Shown piece after piece: positions 44,520 to 56,421 of a DNA stretch of 64,000 bases (position 1 is the first letter of the stretch; each line of letters begins with the position of its first letter). The stretch lies in NCBI RefSeq assembly GCF_010183535.1, contig NC_071331.1:25110001-25174000 (forward strand), written 5' to 3'. Source of the DNA: Caenorhabditis remanei. Its lineage: Eukaryota; Nematoda; Chromadorea; Rhabditida; Rhabditidae. The position numbers and the translations under genes are program-made. The notes below the pieces were generated by a model. That model saw only the letters and a list, made by a program, of their open reading frames with translations, was not told where the DNA came from and did no database searches.

Positions 44520-44934
44520 TCTACTGATATGGTAGAAGAATTGGGAGTCACTTAAAAACCTCCGACCCTCCCTAACACATTAAAATAAATCTCTGCAATA
44601 TACCTGGCCCAAACTATTAGTCTCGCCTATCGTAACTTCCCACAGCACTGTCTTTCTATCTTCCCTTCTCACACATATACATCCGGTTTACGCCTCCAGC
44701 GGATGCCCACTCAATAAACTGCGCCCAGTACTGTGAGAGGGCCTCTGCAGGAGGCCGTGCAGTGTGTGTGAGGTCAACAGGTAGTAGACGATTATGACAG
44801 GTGTGACGGATGGCTATTGTTAATAAGGATGTTATGCGACAAATGGTGTGAGAGAGGAAGGTACCTTATTGATTGAGTCAGGATGTTTTGTCCATCATTT
44901 CCTCTCTCATTTCTTCTTTTCTTTTCTAAATCTT

Positions 44935-45275
44935 TTCTTCCCCCCCCCCCCCCCCCCATATAGTATCGATTTTTGCTCATTCGATAAGTTTTGCTGAGAA
45001 AAAATGATCCACAAAGAGTTTTTCTGTGGCGTGACCTCATTTTTGAAAAATTTAATTTTTTCGAAAAAATTGTTTCATCAATTTTTTTCATCATTTTCCC
45101 GGTTTGACGAAAAAAGACGTGTGACGTGTTGGAAATGAGTTCGAATTTCTGAGATTGAATAAGAATGGAATAAAATCTGTTGAGAATAATAATTTTCAAA
45201 ATGTATTCTATCATTTCCGATGAAAAAAGTGGATCTATATCGCCTTCTCTTGTCATAACACTCGTTCAAACATTG
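44935..45275. repeat. Left inverted terminus
   Basis: Inverted partner of 47573-47925. The outer edge is a run of 16 C at 44941-44957 followed by atatagtatcgatttttgct. Confidence 0.7.
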
Positions 45276-46074
45276 CAAGATTTCTCATGATGACAGCCGA
45301 TTTCCCGATCCGCATCAGTAAGCCATCGACCAATCCGTTCCATCCGTTGACCATCGATTCCACCGGCGACTCAAACATGTTACGACTGTATCTGCTTCTT
45401 CCAGTTTCATCCTTGCCCTCGAACTTCTTCTCTTCTATCAGCTTTCCAGCTATCACAACTTCCGTTTCCTCCACTCCACAGCTCAGAGTACAATTCCAGT
45501 TGACTTCATTTGAAGTCGTGTGGAATTTCAAAGCATTGATCCTTCCTTTGGAGCCGCATATTGCACTGTAGACGGACACTTCAATTGAGCCACAATTGAT
45601 GGTCCTTTCATCTTCTAACACTCCTCTTTTGCCATTGCACCCTCCCGACACGCAAAACAGACGGTGAAGGCTTGTACTGTTGCCGTGCAAGTGTCTTGTT
45701 TCTTTGTCCGCACGACCGTCTGATTTTGGAACTCCAACTGAACCAATGCTGTAGACGAAGCAGTGGTCCTGAGTTGATTCTCCTTGAAGTAGACGGATGT
45801 GCCGAATTCGTTCCTCGGCAGCAAAGTTGATGCGATGATATCCTCCAATGCCAGCCTTCTGCATGTACAGTCCCCATACGTGCCTTGTCCCGTGCAAGTG
45901 CAGAAATTTTGCGTTTTTGTCTAATTTATTGTTCCAATTTCCTGTATCCGTTGCACAATTTAAACTTTTTCTTATTTCTTGGAACGAACGTTTTTTCGAG
46001 GGAGATTGGAGATAAAATAGAAAGCTTGTAGGTCTTAGACTCGATTCCCAGTATGTCCAAAGTCCCGATTTCAC
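45253..46074 (-). pseudogene. Envelope-like glycoprotein remnant
   Basis: Cysteine-rich frames on the minus strand resemble the class II, phlebovirus-type fusion glycoproteins found as env genes in nematode BEL/Pao elements. They show CxxC-type cysteine spacings, a conserved Trp-Asn-Cys...Cys block near 45480, and an amphipathic segment near the end. The best-matching residues fall in two frames that swap near 45620, and stops occur in each, so the gene is broken. There is no complete signal peptide or membrane anchor. The continuous 273-codon frame is partly a shadow. The assignment rests on motif resemblance only. Confidence 0.45.
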
Positions 46075-46079
46075 TACGA

Positions 46080-47400
46080 AAGATCATAACGAAGACTCGG
46101 AAAGCTATCCATGTTCGCCGTCTGATTTTCTTCGCCTTCTTCCTCTGATCTTTCCGGCGTTTCTTGAGACTACTGCATGTACATTCTTTAACTGAGAGAT
46201 CGTTTCTTCCACAATTATAGCAACGTTGATGGTCTCTAAAGAATTCTCTTCTATCCTCTGGATTGCTTACCCTTCGACAGTTTGTTGTTGAGTGGGCCGA
46301 CCTATTACAAAATAAGCAAGGTTTTCTTTCCCTGATTCCACTTCTCGGAAACGGTGATTTTCTATACGAATTGATAGATTTTTCTGATTTGTCTGATTTT
46401 TGGGATGTATATGAGTCACTACTTCTGTGCCTATTGTTCCTTTTGTATTCTGGGGTTCTATGATTTTTATATTCTCTCGAATTTGATCTTCCATACGAGT
46501 TCCTACGATCGCCTGAATTTACCCTACCATATGATTTATTATATTCTCTGGAACTTGATCTTCTGTAAGGTTTATTCCTCTCATATCATCTCCCTCTTTC
46601 TTGCGGTTATACGTTCTTTGTTCTCCCCTTTTATACTCCCTGAATGGCGACATGCTGCCGCTTCTATTAGCTCATCTCTCTAATTCCTATTGTCTACGAA
46701 AAAAGTTCGACTCACTGATTTTTTATGACCTATCATATCTTTCTCTATTCTTTCCTCTCTATTGATTGTGTCTTCTATTTTTTCTAACAAATTTTCTGTA
46801 GTATCACAATTCATATCTCTACTTAATTCTTCATGAATTCTTCTAGGGTATTTTCTTTTAATTAATACTCTGATAGCCATTGCCTCTGTTTCTGATACTC
46901 TTCTTAGTGCGGCTACTATTGCCGCTACTTCATTTATGGTTCTCCTCATACTTCCTACATTCTCTCGAGCTGGTCGTAACTCCTCTAGCCTATCCCACAA
47001 CATTAGAAATCTATTAACCGTGTTCTTATGTTTCTTAGTTTTTCTTAAGACGTTCTATCGCTTCCTTGAAACAATCCTCTGTTGTAAATATTCCAATCAT
47101 ATCCCCTGCCTTTCCTTTACCTGCTTTCTTTAATAGTGCAAACTTGACAACATCTAATAACTTCATATTCTCTTCTACTATTCTACGTCAATCAATTGCT
47201 GACTTGGCGATGCGAATTCTACCTCTAAACCATCATACTCTTCTTTACTTTCCTCAAACCTTTCTTTAATGATTTTCATGTTTACTGCTATTTGTCTTTT
47301 TGTGTCATGGTTTCTTAATTGCCTTAACCTCAGTCTCGTATTCTTTTGCCTTCCGCACTATTGCTCTTCGCGTTTACTAAATTTCACCCATTTATAACTA
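46080..47400 (-). pseudogene. BEL/Pao-like Gag remnant with zinc fingers
   Basis: The minus strand encodes a helical segment (46680-47003, with LWDRLEELRPA at its start), an Arg/Ser/Tyr-rich linker, and two zinc fingers at about 46330-46170 (PCLFCNRSAHSTTNC and RCYNCGRNDLSVKEC). A basic KKRRKDQRKKAKK stretch follows and runs straight into the envelope-like region. Paired fingers of this shape are typical of BEL/Pao Gag proteins. Several stops and frame changes are present. Confidence 0.6.
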
Positions 47401-47572
47401 GCTCAGCCTCATTTTTCGTGGATTGTCTAGATGTTCTTTCTACTAGACTTTCCCTACTCCCATTCATCTTAACACCACTTATTTCTTAACAGTTCTCTTC
47501 TATCCAGATTTTTGCCACGATTTAACTAGATTTTATTTTATCAACCAATAGATTCTTACCAATATATCCTGA

Positions 47573-47925
47573 ACGAGTGTTATGACAATAGAAGTCAACA
47601 GGGATGTACTTTTTTAATCGAAAATGATAAAATACATTCTGAAAATTATTATTCTTAACAGATTTTATTCCAAGCTTATTCAATCTCAGGAATTCAAACT
47701 CATTTCCAACACGTCACATTTTTTCGAGAAATGAAAATTTCAGAGCAACTTTTCCTCAATTTTCGACTGGAAGCGACTATAGTGCCATTTAGAAAAATGA
47801 TCCAGATGAGTTGTAATTTTTTTACCACATGTATGCCACCTCTGCCGCCCATGTGGATCTTTTTTTTCTCGGCAAAACTCATTAAATGAGCAAAAATCGA
47901 TACTGTAGGGGGCGGGGGCAGTCAA
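47573..47925. repeat. Right inverted terminus, next to the duo-1-like gene
   Basis: Inverted partner of 44935-45275. It ends about 100 bases before the first recognised splice acceptor of the deubiquitinase gene, so it may lie in that gene's promoter or 5' intron. Confidence 0.7.
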
Positions 47926-48048
47926 AAAACATTCCATGTCAACATCGTGTTTCGTCATCTTTCTCATCTCTCGAATTTTTAACTTGTTTCCGTTTGCCGT
48001 TCTATTTAATTCCATATATATTTCAGATACTACAAACTTTGGGATAAA

Positions 48049-51000
48049 ATGTACAATAAAGAGGGAGAAACGTCAATAGATGAGAAAGAAGTATCAAAAC
48101 GAGTAATGAAGCAGAAGGTACACGTACAACATCTTATTACATTCTGATAACTTTCTTTCATTTTCAGGAGCGACGAATAAGAAGGAGGAAAGAACAAAGG
48201 TTGGAGAAAGAGACGGCAGAGAAATTGGCAACTGCAAGTGAGCAACAACAGCAAGAAAAAGTGAACGAACCTCCAACAAAGCAATTGAAACACCACGAAA
48301 TACAGAAGGCCAGAGAAGATTCAAGTTTGTCGAAAGAAGTCAACGATGACAAACCCAATTATCAATTGGTAAGATTTATGGATTCGACTGCCTGATAGTG
48401 AAATGATGACAAATCGAGCTTTCAATGAGAAATTGAGCTCAAACAATGAGATAACTGCAAAAATGAATCGAAAACTGGAGAAATGTGATACCCGTAAAAA
48501 ATAAGATTTTCAATAAAGAAATCAGAAAAATCGGTAGGAAAATCACTTTTTTTTTTTGAAAACCGAGTCCCTAGCTAATTTTTCGGCCTAAAATTCAATT
48601 ATTGAAAATATTAATTTTTTCTTCATTGAAAATATTAATTTTTAAGGGTTTAACTGTTATTTGACCCGTTTTCGATTAATTTTCGCAGTTACTTTGTCGT
48701 TTGAGCTCAATTTTTCATTGCAAACCCGATTTTATTTGTACACGTGTTTGCTTATTTTTTCTTGATTCAAAAAAGTAAGTTTTTTTTTCAGAGATCCGCT
48801 AGTGCTGCGGGCGGAGCAGCGACTGAGGCTTCAGCTCCAGTGCCAACTAGTGCACCAGCTCCTTCAAAGACAATCGATCTTCTCCAAATGATCAAAAGTG
48901 CGCAGAGCCAGAGCAACAGCGTCAACGTCACGCCAGCCATCACCACTCCTGTGACCACACCGGCGCCAGCGCCAGAGCAAATGCCTGCGTTGCTTCAAAA
49001 GTTGATGTTCAAGGAGCCTGGTACTGCAATGTCGGCCGATGAGCTCGAAAAAGATATTCTGAAAACGGCGAAACCGCATCGAAATCATCTCCTTCAAGAC
49101 TCTGCAAACTCGCCATCTGCGATTTCGTTGGCGGCGATCTCGACGAGATCAGTGCATGGATCGGAAAGACATCAGGATGTTGACGTGGCTGAGGGAGAGG
49201 TTCTGGAGCCGTTGGATACGTCGTTCGTTGAGGGATCCGGTGGTCAGATACCCGTGTTGAATGAGGAACAGGTAAGGATAGTGTGAGAGATGGATATTCC
49301 ATCATGGAATGGGAATCAAAAGTCCAGAAATCGAGGTTTTTTAGCACATTTTCGTTTTTTTAGCACGAAAATAGTCAAAAAGTTGACTAATAGTTTTAAA
49401 TAGTCGATTTTCATGATTTTTCAAACAAAAAATTAAGAAAAACATTCCAAAACAAAGTAATTTGATTTTATTCGTACACGTGTTTGCTTATTTTTTCTTG
49501 ATTCAAAAAAGTAAGTATTTTTATTTTTTCAGATGATCGATCAGTTCGTGGTGGACTGCTACTTTGTTGGCAGAGAGTCGAACAATCTCATTCTCCAAGA
49601 CCGTCGACTAAAATTCGCTCAAACCCACTTGGAGATACTGAGTCCCAAACCAGATGAAGTTCCGCGAACCGTCTCATGCAGTCAGTTCCAATTCAAGATT
49701 CTGAAAGCCGGAAAGAAACATTTGAATTTTCCACTCGTGCCCGACACAGGATATCTGTGAGTTTCACAATAAACAAATATAGAGTTTTTGATTTATTTGT
49801 TTTTTCAGGGCACTCAAGATGAGGTTCAAACCAGAACACGAGCAATATATCGATTGGGTGGTGGAGCAGTTTAATGAAATGATTAAAGGAAATAAGGACA
49901 GTGAGTGAGAATATTCTGAATTTTTGAAAGAAAAGAGTGAAAAAATGATTCAATAATCTTTCAGAAATGCAGAGCACAAAGCCCAACTTCAAACAAGTTC
50001 CATCGATCGTCTCTACAGAAGTGCTTAACAAAGACATCTATCAGATACGCCCGATTTACAACGAGAAAAATTGCTTAGCTGAACTAGAACGACAAAGATC
50101 CCAGTCGAGAGCAATGAATGTCTCACCTGTTTCCCAGCAGACTCCGCCCAAACAACTTCCAAGTCTGGGATATATGAAACAATTGGTGTCTCGAAGCGAT
50201 GCTATAGACTCGTTCATAAATGCATTGTGGTCGTTGAAAGAGTTTTATTACGCACCGGAGAAATCAGATCGTACCGAAATTGCACCATCAACGGATTTAT
50301 TCTCTCTTGAAAAGCCAGAGAAATCGAAGAACTTCAAAGGCGACGAATTCCGTAACAGAAGGTAGGTTGAAAATTTAGTCAAAGAGTAAATTTCCTAATC
50401 TCAGGCTGGAAAATACTGAAAACTCGTGCTACTTCAACGCCACGATGCAAGCTTTATCGGCGTGCCACCCATTCATTTCTTGCTGTAGAATTCTCAAGCT
50501 TACGAAGAAAGATAAAAAAAATTTCTGCGAAAATCAAAAGTATTCAACCACAAAATTGGAGCAGAAATATACTTTGTTCGCTGACATGTTGGACATGATG
50601 TCGACTTTGAGTGGCTGTGAAGAAGAGAGTGTCCATAGAATGAATCGAAGTGTAAGTTGTTGCAGCACTAAATGTTATTGCATGTAAATTTTCAGAGATT
50701 GACGAAAATCCGTCAGAATCTTGGAAGAATCAATCATGACTTCGACAATGACAACCAACAAGATGCTCATGAGTTTCTGCTAATGCTTCTAGGATCAGTC
50801 GATGACGTAATAGAAGCCAACAGGAAAAAGTCAAAGACGATGGAAGAAACTGCTCTTCTTAACCCGTCAAAAGTATTTGAATACGAGGTAGAAACGTGGT
50901 ATGCTTGTCAATCCTGTCACAAAATGGAACGAAAATCTGATTATCGATCAGATTTATCCCTCAACGTGAGGTTTGTTTGTTTTCTTACCAGGTTTCTGAT

Positions 51001-52495
51001 TTGAAAGAAAATGTGTTATTTCAGTGAAAATTGCGATGTTCAAAAGCTTCTTTCCTCGCTTTCCGAATGGTCTCCAGTGGAAAAAGAATGTGCATTCTGC
51101 AAAGAAACCATGTCTTCGGCTTGTGAACGAATTTCGAAATTTCCACCGTACGTCTACCATATAACTTGATATCTTCAGACTTACTTTTTTTTAGAAGCCT
51201 TATCATGAATTTGAAACTATATGAAATGCAAGAAACAGAAGGCATGACAAAGAAGAAAGACTGTTCTGTGAATGATGCGTTCGAAATTGACTTATCTTCA
51301 CTCAGGTCTCACACAAAGCCGGAAATCTTCGATATGAATCAATATGAATTCGAAAGTGACTTTGAACAAGATGAGAATGGCAATGCGTCACAAGAAGAAT
51401 CACAAAATGACATAATCATAGACTCAGTGAAAAAGTCAAAGGATCTTTATTTCGAGCCGCTTTCGGATATCGAAGATGTGAAAGAAATGCTCGGGAAGTT
51501 GAATATAGCCTTCTGCGAGGAATCTGTGAGGTAAGAGAAGAAGAAATTATGAATCAGAAAATATTATTTCAGATCACATCTCAATGGATTGAAGTTACCC
51601 GTTGAGAAGATGTCGCGCTCCGATTGTCCTGCGGATAAAGTTCCGATCGTTGGTGATGGGAACTGCTTCTATCGTGCGATCTCTTGGTGTCTCACTGGTT
51701 CCGAGAAATTCCACCGAAAGCTTCGATTAGCCACTGCCGAATACCTCAAAAACAATGAAGCAAATCTGAAGAAGTACTGTAAGGAGAAGAACTACGACGA
51801 TTACGTCAAGAAAGTGGAAAAGAACTCTGAATGGGCTGTCTCCTGTGAGATTTTCGCAATGGCCAGTATGCTGAACATCGAGATTTTGACATATCTGGAT
51901 AATCGATGGCTGTCTCATGTACCGTGGGGAGGGAGAGTGTCGTCGGGAGGATCGATTTACTTGAATAATCAGTTCCTTCACTTCGAGCCGACGACCTCTC
52001 TCTCGAAGTCTTGTTCACGAAATACCGATTCCCAGTCATCAGCTTCACAGCAAAACGTCGCCAATAAAACATCACGATGCGAAAGTAAACGAAAAACGGA
52101 TGACAATGAGTCAGAAGAAGACACTCTCGAGAGAAGAAATGAAACACAAACTGCCGAAAACGGAGAAATTTCAGAGTACAAAATGGATCAAGAGAACTGT
52201 GAAACAACGACTGCACAGGAACGAGACACGGTAAGTGAAGTATTCCCTTTACACAAAAAATCAATCTTTCTCTATTCAGCATTCTCCCGAAGAGGTCAAG
52301 TACAATTTGGTAGCAGTCGTCTGTCACCTTGGAGATTCGCCACACAGAGGACACTATGTGGCTTACATCAAAGATCCAAATAAGTCCTCAAAATGGATCT
52401 ACTGCTCGGACAATTTCATTGAGGAGGTGTCAAGGAGAACAGTTGAAATTGCAATCAGAACTTCGGGCTACGTTCTTTTCTATGATCGTCAGTAA
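48049..52495 (+). CDS. duo-1: Deubiquitinase with OTU domain inserted in USP domain
   Basis: Twelve exons keep frame throughout: 48049-48117, 48168-48368, 48792-49271, 49533-49756, 49809-49900, 49965-50361, 50405-50651, 50696-50970, 51025-51147, 51195-51530, 51573-52230 and 52280-52495, giving 1105 residues. I chose the ATG at 48049 because the first exon opens at a tttcag acceptor (48027), probably trans-spliced; an upstream exon is possible. Residues 15-90 are charged, and 91-250 are Ala/Pro/Thr-rich. The USP Cys box is ENSCYFNATMQAL (Cys496), QQDAHEF lies at 591-597, and CxxC finger pairs follow. An OTU domain (about 828-953) has DGNCFYRAISW (Asp843, Cys846) and NNQFLHFE (His951). The USP His box is GHYVAY (His1059), with Asp1078. 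C. elegans duo-1 has the same two-domain make-up and a reported meiotic role. AATAAA lies at about 52710. Confidence 0.9.
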
Positions 52496-52933
52496 AGTAA
52501 GACGAGGTCTGATTCTTTGAAGTACTATGTTGAAATTGGGTTTTTAATTAATTTTTTGTTTTGTCAACATTTTCTTGTAGTTTTATGAGAGGAAAATCAT
52601 TTGTTTTACACGAAATTTGTTTATTTATAGTGGAAAATAGGTTTAGAGCTACATCTTGGCTAAAAATTTCAAATATTGGTCAAATTTTCATTGAGAAATC
52701 TTTTGTTTCAATAAATAATTTAATTTAAAGAGAAAAATCAAAAGAGAAAATCTCAATATATCTCTCAATATATTGCAATGATAGTTGGAGCGATGCAAGC
52801 GCGCTCCCTCGAACCAACGAGACATTACACGATCTGAAGAGACGCAGGGAATCGTCACATTTATTTTATTAATTTTTCACTATTTTTCACTGAAAATCAA
52901 CCTAGATTCCTGGATTTGTGATACAAAAAAAGA
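52496..52933. other. 3' UTR and spacer after the deubiquitinase gene
   Basis: AT-rich, with a poly(A) signal (aataaataattt) at about 52710 and a short GC-richer stretch (gatgcaagcgcgctccctcg) at about 52790 that may belong to the promoter of the next gene. Confidence 0.4.
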
Positions 52934-55277
52934 ATGGTAAGTGATTTATTTAAAAATCAATAAAAAATCAATAATGAAAAATTTTCCAGACCTCCATCGA
53001 AGAAATGCTGCGAGAGGCGGCGAATGAGGTGCTTCAATCGCGAATTCCTCATGGATACGTGTTATATCCGAACTATGATCAATAATGGTCAAGTGAGCAA
53101 GGCATGTTTCATAACCCGGTGAGTTATAATTAAGTTTTTTTTGAAATTTAATTAATTTTTCCAGGACACAGAGCTTTACTACCGCCCGGATGATGAGACT
53201 GTCTATCAATTGAATGCAGATGGTACCAACTACGTGCTCATAGAGCGAAAAAACCAAATAAAACCTGAAAATAAGCAAACGCAGTAAAAAAAAAGAGTAT
53301 CTTCGCTCTATTGCTGATAACAAAGTCGCTCTAATGCAACATCGAATTAATAAGGTTTTCAAGGGAAATCGGAGGAGAAAGAACCCGAATCGGGTAGGTT
53401 TGTGCAGAGAAAAGCAAAGAAATCGATATATTTTTGGAATATTAGAGTGTAAAATTTATTTTTTCGACCAAAGATCAAAATTCATCGATTTGAGCCGAAA
53501 AATGACATTTTAAGGGATTTTTGGCCAAAAATCGAAATTTTCGATAAGAAAAGCCATTGTTCGATATTTTTTGTTGAAAAATTGAGATTTTCGAATTGAG
53601 AAAATGACGGAAATATGATATTCTCACGTTTTTCATCATTTTCCGCTTGAAATTCCTCAGAATCTGACTTTTTTCCAATAAAAATTGTTAATTTTCTAGT
53701 CTAAAATTCCTAAAAAAGCGTTGTTCACTATGTAAACGTGCTCTATTGACAATTCAGCAATACGTGGCATCCACCAACGGAACCACTGGAGCCATCGAGT
53801 ACACTCTACAAGTTGACGACTATTTTGATTGGGAAGACGCTTACGAGGATGATAGTGGAGATGAATTCAGTGCAGAGGACGAACAGGCTGTACTAATGCA
53901 TCGTGAGTTGTCGGAAATGCGCTCTATTGAGAACATTCGCCGTGTAGTTCTCGTGGACAAGTGAGTACTATTCTAGAAGAGGGATTCGATCAACCACCGT
54001 GTATGCGTATAATGGATCAACTGAATCGTCTCCACGTCATCACAATCTCTGGTGGATACATTGGATCGGATAGAGACTGTGAAGTGGTCGTGTCGAATCA
54101 GTTACTACCCGAACGATGCGCTGAAATTGTGTATTCTGAAGAGGCGGCGTGCTATTCGATTGAGAAATTAGAGACGGCGTGTATACTACAAGTTAATGGG
54201 AATACCGTACAGGTAGAGACGTTTTTTTAAAAACGCGATTTCTGACTGCAAAAATGACCCAAACCGGTTCTAATCACCATAAGACCCCAATTTTTGAGTT
54301 TCAGCTCAAAGAGATGCCCTGAGAGTCTAAAAACCAAAATTTCGACTGAATATTCAAATTTGTCAGTGAAAATGACTCTAAGACCCCAATTTTCCAGATG
54401 AACTCTCCCGTGGACCTGTGCCAAGGCGACTCGATCCTTCTTAGCTGAGAACGACTCGACGTCCATGTCCACTTTGGAAACAACACTTGTGCCGGTTGTG
54501 AACCGGGTCTTTGTCATCAAGAAGAACCGAAAGAGGAGACGACAGTAATCCACGCGAGAAATATACGTGGCGAACGAGCGAGGAGGAAGAATCTGAAGGA
54601 AATGATGAAGTCTTACGGTATCCGTCCTGACGATCAACTCAACGAACCGATTCGGAAGAAGCCAGTGACTGGACCGTCTCTTCAGAATATTCAGAGACCA
54701 CCGGACATCGGGACTCCAGAAGATATGTATGGAGGATGCGCGGCGAAACCGTTGCCAGAAAACCAGCGGAAGTTTGAGATACCCTCCACTTCGTCACAAG
54801 CCCCGCCCCCGCCGGCTCCGTTGAATTCTGGAAATGTTGGATTCAAGTTGCTGAAATCGATGGGTTGGAGTGGGGGTGAAGGGTTGGGAAAAGAGAAACA
54901 AGGACACGTGGAACCGGTGGCGACGGAGATCAAGAATAATCGACAGGGATTGGGAAAGGATAAGGAGAAACCGAAGAGTTATAGGGAGGAGGTGCTGGAG
55001 AAGACTAAGCAGAGGTTTAATGAGGTAATTAGTGGATTTCGGCTGAAAAGACATAACATCGGTGAAATTTAGCCGTTGATTGTCTGAAATTGGTCTAAAA
55101 GCGATTAAAATCGGTGTGAAATCGGTTAAAATCGACTGAAAATTGCTTCGAAATTCTTGAAAATTGAGAGAATTTGCTAAAAATCATCGGTTCATTACTG
55201 AAAACTGTAATTTTCCTAGCTAGAATAGTCGATTTGTAACACTTTTAGCTTATAACACTTTTTTTCAGAAACGCTGA
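52934..55277 (+). pseudogene. AGGF1-like gene (OCRE, FHA, G-patch), disrupted
   Basis: Exon pieces are the ATG at 52934-52936, 52990-53118, 53165-53393, 53758-54212, 54398-55024 and 55269-55277. They read as an OCRE-like Tyr-rich segment (GYVLYPNYD, then ELYYRPDDETVYQL), a Lys/Arg-rich block, an acidic segment, an FHA domain (about 54040-54560, with CAGCEPG) and a G-patch (SMGWSGGEGLGK). This order is diagnostic of angiogenic factor AGGF1, a spliceosome-linked protein. The frame is broken by TAA at 53083, TAA at 53285 followed by a shift in an A-run, a one-base loss near 53960, and TGA at 54446. The three stops each fit C-to-T changes (CAA or CGA). Splice sites remain good. A poly(A) signal lies at about 55359. 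Confidence 0.75.
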
Positions 55278-55623
55278 TGCCGCCAACATCGGATCCGGCT
55301 CCAATCTACACTGTCATCATCACGAAGGAATTTTCCTTCTTTCTTAATTTATTTAGATTTAATAAACAAGAATATCAACTGAATACTTGGCCACATATTC
55401 ATAAACCACCAACATTCAAAATTCCTCGAAAAATTTTGAACGCTTCAACAATGTCTAAAGGAGGGAGGGGCGTGGCTTGTTTGGTAGGGTCAACTTGCTC
55501 TGGAAACTGTAGGGAGTACTAATTAAACTATGAGGATTTCATTTTCACAATCAGAATTCAAAAAAATATCTGAAAGGGATCGAGTTATAGCTCGACGATT
55601 CGCTGAGACATATCTTAGGCTCC

Positions 55624-55794
55624 CTAGCTAATTCTGATTGTATGTTGTTTCCTGTCGCTATCCTTTCCTCCAAGACAGGTGGTGAGAACGCGAGGTACAT
55701 GTAACAGTTCTGTTCTCGGCGTGTAGAGCATATCGTGGAGTATTTTACGGTAGAGACCAGCGTTCGCAAACATGGAGGCAGAGGAGAATGGCAT
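55624..55794 (-). CDS. Candidate 56-residue LYR-motif-like protein
   Basis: On the minus strand, ccatttccag is followed by AAACTCAAC and an ATG at 55794, opening 56 codons to a TAG. The peptide contains ANAGLYRKILHDML, which resembles the LYR motif of small mitochondrial assembly factors, but it is shorter than usual for that family and has only one such helix. The acceptor upstream suggests trans-splicing. No clear poly(A) signal was seen. It lies between two disrupted genes, so it may be a remnant or chance ORF. DNA at 55278-55620 and 55795-56421 shows nothing else I can support. Confidence 0.3.
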   Translation of the reverse strand: MPFSSASMFANAGLYRKILHDMLYTPRTELLHVPRVLTTCLGGKDSDRKQHTIRIS

Positions 55795-56421
55795 GTTGAG
55801 TTTCTGGAAATGGGGAAGGGAACGAAACGAAGGACGGAATTAGATGGAAATAGAGAGGTGGTTACAGTGAGACTGTGGGGGATAGGAAGACGCGATGACG
55901 CTATTTCTCTGAATCTATAACTGGAAGTGTCTGAAATTTGAATCCCAAATATTGTCAACTGCAGAAATCAGGGATTCATCTTTGTAGAAAACAGAAGTAA
56001 TCCATAAATCAAGAGGCAGAAATCAATAAAAAATAGAAATTGTGGATTAAAGTAAAAGTAGAAATTGTGGTAAGGTGGGAGTGAAATGACGGTGTTATGT
56101 GAGAAGACGAGTCAATTACTCTTCCTGGAGAACGCATAGATGTAGTGTTTCTCTTGGAGCAGAATTGTATCTTTGGGAAGATTCTAATGGAAATGGCAAA
56201 TGAGAAAATCAATCAGAATGTCTGATGATTCAGATAAGATAAACATTTGATTGTTCCGTCGCTTCCTGATACTCGTAGTACATGTTGAAAACGTTGAGAA
56301 AAAATCTGGAACAATTGAGCTTTGTTCAAAAAAGAATAAACTTGAAAACATATTCTTCACTGAAAGACATTACAAACACTACTACACACAAAAATGCGAA
56401 ATTGGTGGATTCTATTACAGA

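Larger units (their letters stand above)
44935..47925 (-). mobile_element. Element with long inverted termini enclosing gag and envelope-like remnants
   Basis: About 340 bp at 44935-45275 and 47573-47925 are inverted copies of each other. Shared phrases include cgagtgttatgaca at the inner edges, tcatttccaacacgtcaca in the middle and gagcaaaaatcgatact at the outer edges, next to C(16) and G-rich runs. Between them, on the minus strand, lie a BEL/Pao-like Gag with zinc fingers and then an envelope-like frame. No protease, reverse transcriptase or integrase is present. Inverted rather than direct ends are unexpected for a retroelement. Confidence 0.6.

Noticed and set aside
49272..49286. Possible end of a separate upstream gene (reading through to TGA at 49284)
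   Set aside because: A good donor (gtaagg) lies at 49272, the next exon joins in phase, and no poly(A) signal follows, so I treat 48049-52495 as one gene.
51806..52354. 182-codon minus-strand frame across the OTU exon
   Set aside because: Antisense to conserved OTU and USP exons, and it crosses an intron of the sense gene.
55551..55958. 135-codon minus-strand frame
   Set aside because: Composition looks random, and it conflicts with the better-supported trans-spliced 56-codon frame at 55794.
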